A stretch of DNA of 10,678 bases from CAYRZL01 sp964428795 (GTDB lineage: Bacteria > Bacillota > Clostridia > Lachnospirales > Lachnospiraceae), in NCBI GenBank assembly GCA_964428795.1, contig CAYRZL010000082.1, forward strand, positions 1-10,678, given 5' to 3'. The position numbers were made by a program, and so were the translations under genes. This document shows, piece by piece, positions 6,198-10,678 of this stretch. The notes beneath the pieces were generated by a model. That model had not been told where the DNA came from. It worked only from the letters and a program-made list of their open reading frames with translations, and did not search any database. Numbering within the stretch: position 1 is the stretch's first letter; each line of letters opens with the position of its first letter.

Positions 6198-7886
6198 TTA
6201 TGCATTACCACACTTGATTTCGTAGGAAACCGCCTGCCACGCCGTCATTTTTACGTTTTCTCCGATTTCCGGCATTTCCGGTGTATTCTTAATCAGCACT
6301 TCCAGAATCTCTCCGCCTGCCTGTTCCGGCAGTGTAAAGGTTCTTTCCCTGTCCGAGAGATTACAAAGCACCAGAAGCTTCCGGCTGCCCAAAGTACGGG
6401 TGTAAGCAAATACCGCCTCATCCTCAGGCAACAGAAGGTCATAGTCACCGTAAACAATCATCTCCGACCACTTGCTGTCCCGGCGAAGCTGAATCAGCTT
6501 CTGATAATAATAAAACACGGAATCCGGGTCTGCCAGCTCTTTGGCTGCATTAATCTCTTTATAATTCGGATTTACCATAATCCATGGTTTGCCGGTGGTA
6601 AAACCTGCATTCTCGCTGTCGTCCCACTGCATAGGAGTACGGGCATTATCCCTGCTCTTGTAAGCAATGCACTCAAGCAGCTCCTCCGGCTTGCGAAGCC
6701 CTGCCTCTGTCAGCTCATGGTAAGCATTAATGCTCTCAATATCCCTGTAATTTTCAATAGGCCCAAAGGGGCAGTTGGTCATTCCCAGCTCCTCACCCTG
6801 GTATACATATGGGGTACCCTGCATCATATGAAGCATGGTAGCGATACATTTCGCAGAAACCGGGGAATTATCTCCCAATCTGGAAACCACACGAGGCTGG
6901 TCATGATTACAGAAGTAAATGGAATTCCATGCCACTTCCGCCAGCTTCTTCTGCCACTTGGTCAGGTTCTCCTTCAAGGCCGGAATGGAAATCTTGTCAG
7001 TGCACCATTTGTTAACACTTCCTCCGTCCAGTCCCACATGCTCAAACTGAAATACCATGTTCAACTCAGTTCCTTCAGAATTGGCGTATTTTTTTGCCTC
7101 CTCAATGGTGACTCCTGCACACTCGCCCACCGTCATAATATCATATTTAGAAAGAACCTTCTTGTTCATCTCCTGAAGATACTCATGCACATGGGGACCA
7201 TTGCAGGTCACAGAGTAATCTGCATACAAAGCGCCCTGCGGCCTCACTCCGTCCGGCAGACCTTCCGGCTTGGATATCATGGAAATTACATCCATGCGGA
7301 ATCCGTCAATTCCCTTATCGCACCACCAGGTCATCATCCTGAAGACCTCATCCCGGACGGCAGGATTATCCCAATTCAGATCCGGCTGTTTTTTTGCAAA
7401 GCAGTGAAGGTAATACATCTGCGTAGTTTCATCCCACTCCCATGCGGAGCCTGAAAAGCTGCTGCCCCAGTTGTTTGGCTCTTTGCCGTCTTTCCCTTCC
7501 CGCCATATGTAATAGTCCCTTTTATCATTTTCTTTGGAAGACCGGCTCTCCATAAACCACGCATGTTCGTCGGAGGTGTGATTCACTACCAGATCCATGA
7601 CAATACGGATTCCTCTCTTATGAGCTGCTGCAAGCAGCTCGTCAAAATCTTCCATTGTACCAAACTCATCCATAATTGCCTGATAATCCGCAATATCATA
7701 GCCATTATCAGCATTCGGTGATTTGTACACAGGGCTCATCCAGATTACATTGATCCCTAATTTTTTTAAATAATCCAGTTTGCTGGTGATACCTTTCAAA
7801 TCTCCGATCCCATCTCCATCGCTGTCGCAAAAGGATCTTGGATATACCTGATAGACAACACTTTCTTTCCACCATGTCTTTTTCAT
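6198..7886 (-). CDS. malL: Oligo-1,6-glucosidase (GH13 subfamily 31), cytoplasmic
   Basis: This enzyme releases glucose from the non-reducing alpha-1,6 ends of isomalto-oligosaccharides and panose-like limit dextrins. From the ATG at 7886 it has 562 residues beginning MKKTWWKESVVYQVYPRSF, the usual start of the family. A frame extension to an ATG at 7931 adds 15 unlike residues and is rejected. AGGAG (7897-7901) lies 10 bases before the chosen ATG. Landmarks are DSDGDGIGDL (21-30, Ca-type loop), DLVVNH (98-103), QPDLNW (167-172), the nucleophile D199 in GFRMDV, the acid/base E255 in TVGE, and D329 in NHDQPR. These three positions equal the published numbering of the Bacillus cereus oligo-1,6-glucosidase (D199, E255, D329). 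Val200 is the recognised alpha-1,6 determinant. There is no signal peptide. It lies downstream of the LacI-type gene with its own candidate promoter and a possible operator. Dextran glucosidase (DexB) is a close alternative name. Confidence 0.94.
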   Translation of the reverse strand: MKKTWWKESVVYQVYPRSFCDSDGDGIGDLKGITSKLDYLKKLGINVIWMSPVYKSPNADNGYDIADYQAIMDEFGTMEDFDELLAAAHKRGIRIVMDLVVNHTSDEHAWFMESRSSKENDKRDYYIWREGKDGKEPNNWGSSFSGSAWEWDETTQMYYLHCFAKKQPDLNWDNPAVRDEVFRMMTWWCDKGIDGFRMDVISMISKPEGLPDGVRPQGALYADYSVTCNGPHVHEYLQEMNKKVLSKYDIMTVGECAGVTIEEAKKYANSEGTELNMVFQFEHVGLDGGSVNKWCTDKISIPALKENLTKWQKKLAEVAWNSIYFCNHDQPRVVSRLGDNSPVSAKCIATMLHMMQGTPYVYQGEELGMTNCPFGPIENYRDIESINAYHELTEAGLRKPEELLECIAYKSRDNARTPMQWDDSENAGFTTGKPWIMVNPNYKEINAAKELADPDSVFYYYQKLIQLRRDSKWSEMIVYGDYDLLLPEDEAVFAYTRTLGSRKLLVLCNLSDRERTFTLPEQAGGEILEVLIKNTPEMPEIGENVKMTAWQAVSYEIKCGNA

Positions 7887-7896
7887 AATATCATCG

Positions 7897-7901
7897 CTCC
7901 T
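7897..7901 (-). promoter_or_regulatory. Ribosome binding site that decides the oligo-1,6-glucosidase start
   Basis: The minus strand reads AGGAG, 10 bases before the ATG at 7886. The upstream ATG at 7931 has no such site and would translate through a tandem repeat, so the start at 7886 is preferred. Confidence 0.7.
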
Positions 7902-7908
7902 GTATTTT

Positions 7909-7927
7909 GCTTTGTGCCGCTTTGTGC
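7909..7927. repeat. Tandem 9-bp direct repeat in the leader of the oligo-1,6-glucosidase gene
   Basis: GCTTTGTGC occurs at 7909-7917 and again at 7919-7927, with one base between them and a 10-bp period, close to one helical turn. It lies between the candidate promoter and the ribosome binding site. It could be a two-site binding region for a regulator or a short slippage duplication. The copies are identical. Confidence 0.6.
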
Positions 7928-7948
7928 ACATTAGATATGTCTTACGCT

Positions 7949-7980
7949 ACTATAATAATTTTATTTTTCTGGCAACGCAA
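7949..7980 (-). promoter_or_regulatory. Candidate promoter for the oligo-1,6-glucosidase gene
   Basis: Two overlapping readings exist on the minus strand. TTGCGT (7975-7980) with a 17-bp spacer and TATTAT (7952-7957) has ideal spacing but a weak -35. TTGCCA (7970-7975) with TATAGT (7949-7954) has better hexamers but only a 15-bp spacer. Either would start transcription roughly 55-60 bases before the ATG at 7886. Confidence 0.5.
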
Positions 7981-7983
7981 CAG

Positions 7984-7997
7984 GTTTCTCACGAAAC
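7984..7997. promoter_or_regulatory. Candidate LacI-type operator upstream of the oligo-1,6-glucosidase promoter
   Basis: GTTTC-TCAC-GAAAC is a perfect 5-bp inverted repeat with a 4-bp centre; one more position fits if a single mismatch is allowed. It lies only 3 bp upstream of the candidate -35 and between the LacI-type gene and the glucosidase gene, a natural place for that repressor to act. It lacks the central CG of the best-known LacI/MalR/CcpA operators, so the link is tentative. Confidence 0.35.
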
Positions 7998-8066
7998 TTA
8001 AAATTTATCCAAAAATGAGCATTCTGTTTTGTGAAATCTGCCACTTTTCCTCCATCGCTCTTTTTG

Positions 8067-9164
8067 TTATTTCACCAATTGTTTCCTTTTATCTTTTACT
8101 GAATCCCGGATTACCAGTTTCACCGGGCCTTTCACATACATCTCCGGAAGGCTCTCTCCCTCAATCATCCTGATCAGCCGGTCAAAAGCGCGCCGCCCTT
8201 TTTCTGTCACATCCTGATGTACAGTGGTCAGCTTCGGACGGACATATTCGGAATAGATAGAGTCATCGAACCCTGTTACAGAAACCTGATCCGGCACACG
8301 AATCCCCCGGTCATAAAGAAAATTTATAATCTCGATGGCATTGTAGTCCGAGGCCATGGCAAGAGCCCCTGCCTCCAGGAACTTAGGGAGAAGCTGCTCA
8401 TACGTTCTTCTGCGAAGCTTCAGTTCCTGATCCACCACCACAAAACGGTGAATGCTGCAGTAGCTCCCTCCCTTTTCCATGGCAGCCTTAAATCCTCTCC
8501 AACGCCTTTCATTGCACATTCCCGGGGTTTTCGGCACCTTCCCGGCACTGCTGCCAGTTTTCAAATTTGCCCTCACCTTAGTTTCCTCTGCAATAAACAG
8601 CGCATCCGGATAGCCGCAGCTGCGCAGATACTCCCCTAACTGATAGCCTCCGTCAAAATCATCAATCCCCACGTTCTGATAATCGTATTCCTCTTTTGAA
8701 GTATATGTGTCGATCAGGACTGCTTTTTTATTCAGCCTGCGGCAAAGCATACGATACCTCTCCTCAGAAAACCCGATAAAAATCAGCCCCTCCACGCTCC
8801 AGCGGGAGGCAATTTCCACCACCTGATCCAGAACAGAGCCGCCGATAATCATAACGTAGTATCCCAGCCGCTCCGCCTCCTCCCGGATAACTGCCAGCAG
8901 CTCGCTGATGAAAGAGTCCATCACAGCCGGATATCCGTGAATATACTCATACCCCAGTACAAAGCCAACGATCCTGGAACCCTTTCTCGTCAGCATCATT
9001 GAGCCAATGTTTGGCTGATATTCTGTCTCCTCCAGTATCTTTTTAATCTTGTCAATCGTCTTCTGGGACACTCTCTTTGTATTCCCATGAAGCACATTTG
9101 ATACGGTGGTGCGGCTAACGCCGGCCATATCCGCAATATCCTGTAATCGAATTATATTTCCCAT
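8067..9164 (-). CDS. LacI-family transcriptional repressor
   Basis: This is a sugar-responsive repressor, probably of the maltodextrin/isomaltodextrin genes around it. It has 365 residues. The N-terminal helix-turn-helix is at 6-27 (RLQDIADMAGVSRTTVSNVL), followed by the hinge at 51-69. The periplasmic-binding-protein-like sensor domain is recognisable by EGLIFIGFSEE (125-135), NVGIDDFDGGYQLGEYL (164-180), ASDYNAIEIINFLYDRGIRV (271-290) and VTGFDDSIYSEYVRPKLTTV (296-315). In the hinge the usual Ala-Arg pair is Ser55-Met56, while the minor-groove Leu equivalent (L58) is kept. A basic, Gly/Pro/Lys-rich segment at about 195-220 looks like a loop insertion. The start ATG overlaps the malQ stop in TAATG, and GGAAGG (9173-9178) lies 8 bases upstream, so the two genes are translationally linked. 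The total is slightly longer than the usual 330-345 residues. The effector is not known. Confidence 0.94.
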   Translation of the reverse strand: MGNIIRLQDIADMAGVSRTTVSNVLHGNTKRVSQKTIDKIKKILEETEYQPNIGSMMLTRKGSRIVGFVLGYEYIHGYPAVMDSFISELLAVIREEAERLGYYVMIIGGSVLDQVVEIASRWSVEGLIFIGFSEERYRMLCRRLNKKAVLIDTYTSKEEYDYQNVGIDDFDGGYQLGEYLRSCGYPDALFIAEETKVRANLKTGSSAGKVPKTPGMCNERRWRGFKAAMEKGGSYCSIHRFVVVDQELKLRRRTYEQLLPKFLEAGALAMASDYNAIEIINFLYDRGIRVPDQVSVTGFDDSIYSEYVRPKLTTVHQDVTEKGRRAFDRLIRMIEGESLPEMYVKGPVKLVIRDSVKDKRKQLVK

Positions 9165-10657
9165 TAATACAGCCTTCCATATACCGCGGTAAGCTGATAT
9201 ATTTTTTCAATCAGCTCCTGCGTCAGTTCGCCTTCCAGCATTCTCCATTTCCAGTTTTCCCCCAAAGTGGAAGGCTGATTAATTCGCGCCTCATTTCCAT
9301 ACCCGAAATAGTCCTGAATCGGTATTATGCACAATTTTGCCACACTACCCATGGCGGTGCAGATCATATCCCAGTAAATCTCCTCATCACTATCCCGGAA
9401 ATTATTCAAATAGGTACGCACCATCTGCCGCTCCTGAGGCAGTATGTCCTGAAACCAGCCGCACAGTGTTTCATTATCATGAGTGCCGGTGTAAACCACA
9501 CAGTTTTCAATGTAATTATGGGGAAGATAATCGTTCGCACTGCCCGTATCCCGGGAATCAAAAGCAAACTCCAGAACCTTCATGCCCGAAAAACCGCTGT
9601 CTCTCACCAGCTGGCGCACAGAATCTGTCACATAGCCCAAATCCTCCGCAATCACTTCTTTTTCTCCCAGACTTGCCCGGACTGACTGGAAAAACCGAAT
9701 GCCCGGTCCCCTCTCCCAATGGCCGTTACGAGCTGTCTTATCACCGTAAGGTATGGAATAATACTCATCAAATCCCCGGAAGTGATCGATCCTGATCATA
9801 TCATACAGCCGGTAACAATATTCAAGACGGCTAAGCCACCAGGCAAAGCCGGTTTTCTCATGATAATCCCAGCGGTACAGCGGATTTCCCCACATCTGCC
9901 CGTCCGCAGCAAATCCATCCGGCGGACATCCTGCCACCGCCACCGGCAGATTATCCTCATCCAGCTGGAACAGCTCAGGGTTTGACCAGGTATCTGCACT
10001 GTCAAATGCCACATAAATCGGGATATCTCCGATAATGCAGATACCACTGTCATTTGCATAATGTTTCAGTTTCTTCCACTGTTTCAGGAATACAAACTGG
10101 ATGTACTCATAAAACTCAATATCATAATAGAGTTCTCTGCGATAGTAGTCCATGGAATAGCCCCAGCGTTTCCTGATGTCCTCCGGCCACTGATCCCAGC
10201 TCTTTCCTCCAAACAATCCCTTCAGCGCCATAAACAGGGCATAATCCTTCACCCAATATGCATTGGACTCCATAAAGGCTGTAAACTCCGAATTATGACT
10301 GATATCACTTCGCTCATAAGCCTTGTGCAGCAGCAAAAATCTGGATTCATACATTTTTCTGTAATCTGCGTATCTGGGGTCATCCCCAAAATCTGCTGCA
10401 TCGCACTCCTCTTTCGTCAGCACTCCCTCTTCAATCAAATCCTCCAGGCTGATAAAATAAGGATTTCCCGCAAATGTGGAAAAGGACTGGTAAGGGGAGT
10501 CTCCGTAGCTGGTGGGGCCTAAAGGAAGAATCTGCCAGTATTTCTGTCCGGCTGCCCTTAGCTGATCTACAAACTCATATGCACTTCTGGAAAAACAGCC
10601 AAACCCGTATTTCGAGGGGAGGCTGCTGACCGGCATAAGTATTCCGCTCGCTCTCAT
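9164..10657 (-). CDS. malQ: 4-alpha-glucanotransferase (amylomaltase, GH77)
   Basis: This enzyme transfers alpha-1,4-glucan segments between maltodextrins, lengthening some chains and releasing glucose; it is cytoplasmic. It has 497 residues, the normal length for bacterial amylomaltase. Landmarks are RASGILMPVSSLPSKYGFG (2-20), GPTSYGDSPYQSFSTFAGNP (47-66), GDIPIYVA (210-217), the acceptor/donor 250s loop PPDGFAADGQMWGNP (245-259), the nucleophile D291 in RIDHFRGF, the acid/base E338 in IAEDLG and D394 in GTHDNET. All three catalytic acids are present. It starts at an ATG 7 bases after AGGAG (10665-10669). Its stop overlaps the start of the LacI-type gene by one base, so the repressor is made from the same transcript as this enzyme. 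The promoter lies beyond the right edge of the window. Confidence 0.97.
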   Translation of the reverse strand: MRASGILMPVSSLPSKYGFGCFSRSAYEFVDQLRAAGQKYWQILPLGPTSYGDSPYQSFSTFAGNPYFISLEDLIEEGVLTKEECDAADFGDDPRYADYRKMYESRFLLLHKAYERSDISHNSEFTAFMESNAYWVKDYALFMALKGLFGGKSWDQWPEDIRKRWGYSMDYYRRELYYDIEFYEYIQFVFLKQWKKLKHYANDSGICIIGDIPIYVAFDSADTWSNPELFQLDEDNLPVAVAGCPPDGFAADGQMWGNPLYRWDYHEKTGFAWWLSRLEYCYRLYDMIRIDHFRGFDEYYSIPYGDKTARNGHWERGPGIRFFQSVRASLGEKEVIAEDLGYVTDSVRQLVRDSGFSGMKVLEFAFDSRDTGSANDYLPHNYIENCVVYTGTHDNETLCGWFQDILPQERQMVRTYLNNFRDSDEEIYWDMICTAMGSVAKLCIIPIQDYFGYGNEARINQPSTLGENWKWRMLEGELTQELIEKIYQLTAVYGRLY

Positions 10658-10678
10658 ACTTTCTCTCCTGTTTTTATA

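Noticed and set aside
6157..6206. AT-rich inverted repeats (TGCATA...TATGCA) between the oligo-1,6-glucosidase and the binding-protein gene as a terminator
   Set aside because: The stem is AT-only or has a long loop, and no U run follows on the minus strand; poly-A/T tracts explain the pattern.
6069..7454. Long plus-strand open frame of 461 codons opposite the oligo-1,6-glucosidase and the start of the binding-protein gene
   Set aside because: It is antisense to two clear genes, its translation has no recognisable motif and a composition unlike a folded protein, and no ribosome binding site supports it.
877..8066. Catabolite-repression cre sites in the intergenic gaps
   Set aside because: I scanned the gaps for the central-CG consensus and found no acceptable match; the palindrome at 6089-6104 has its CG in the wrong place.

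Overview
This window looks like a carbohydrate-utilisation locus of a Gram-positive, moderately low-GC gut-type bacterium of the Clostridia, most plausibly Lachnospiraceae. That placement is an inference. It rests on the strong AGGAGG-type ribosome binding sites, the AT-rich intergenic promoters, the intrinsic terminator with A/T flanks, and this combination of GH13, GH77, LacI, AraC and ABC-sugar genes. No rRNA or other taxonomic marker is present.

Layout. The plus strand holds the 3' part of an AraC-family regulator gene (1-876; its start is off the left edge). After a 149-bp gap comes a cytoplasmic GH13 alpha-glucosidase (1026-2696). A bidirectional terminator (2712-2747) separates these from a block on the minus strand. 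Read in its own direction, from the right edge leftwards, the minus-strand block is: 4-alpha-glucanotransferase malQ (10657-9164), a LacI-family repressor overlapping it by one base (9164-8067), an oligo-1,6-glucosidase (7886-6198), a sugar-binding protein (6063-4783), a MalF-like permease (4668-3616) and a MalG-like permease (3613-2756). There is no gene-free stretch over 300 bases. The larger gaps (877-1025, 4669-4782, 6064-6197, 7887-8066) carry promoters, ribosome binding sites and inverted or direct repeats.

How the genes work together (inference from families). The binding protein captures malto- or isomalto-oligosaccharides outside the cell. The two permeases form the membrane channel and must borrow an ATPase encoded elsewhere, such as an MsmX/MsiK-type subunit, because none is present. 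Inside the cell MalQ disproportionates alpha-1,4-glucans. The two GH13 enzymes trim glucose from non-reducing ends: the minus-strand enzyme has the Val signature of alpha-1,6 specificity, and the plus-strand enzyme has Ala at that position, which favours alpha-1,4 or broader substrates. Together they could degrade both linkages of starch or glycogen fragments. The LacI protein is the likely local repressor. The AraC protein is a candidate activator of the plus-strand glucosidase, whose promoter lacks a good -35 box.

I see no mobile element, CRISPR array, RNA gene, phage gene or clearly novel system. The points most worth a second look are the binding protein without a lipobox cysteine, the permease with two extra N-terminal membrane segments, the Val/Ala enzyme pair, and several unexplained repeats beside promoters. 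Two start codons, at 4668 and 7886, are placed downstream of the longest open frame.
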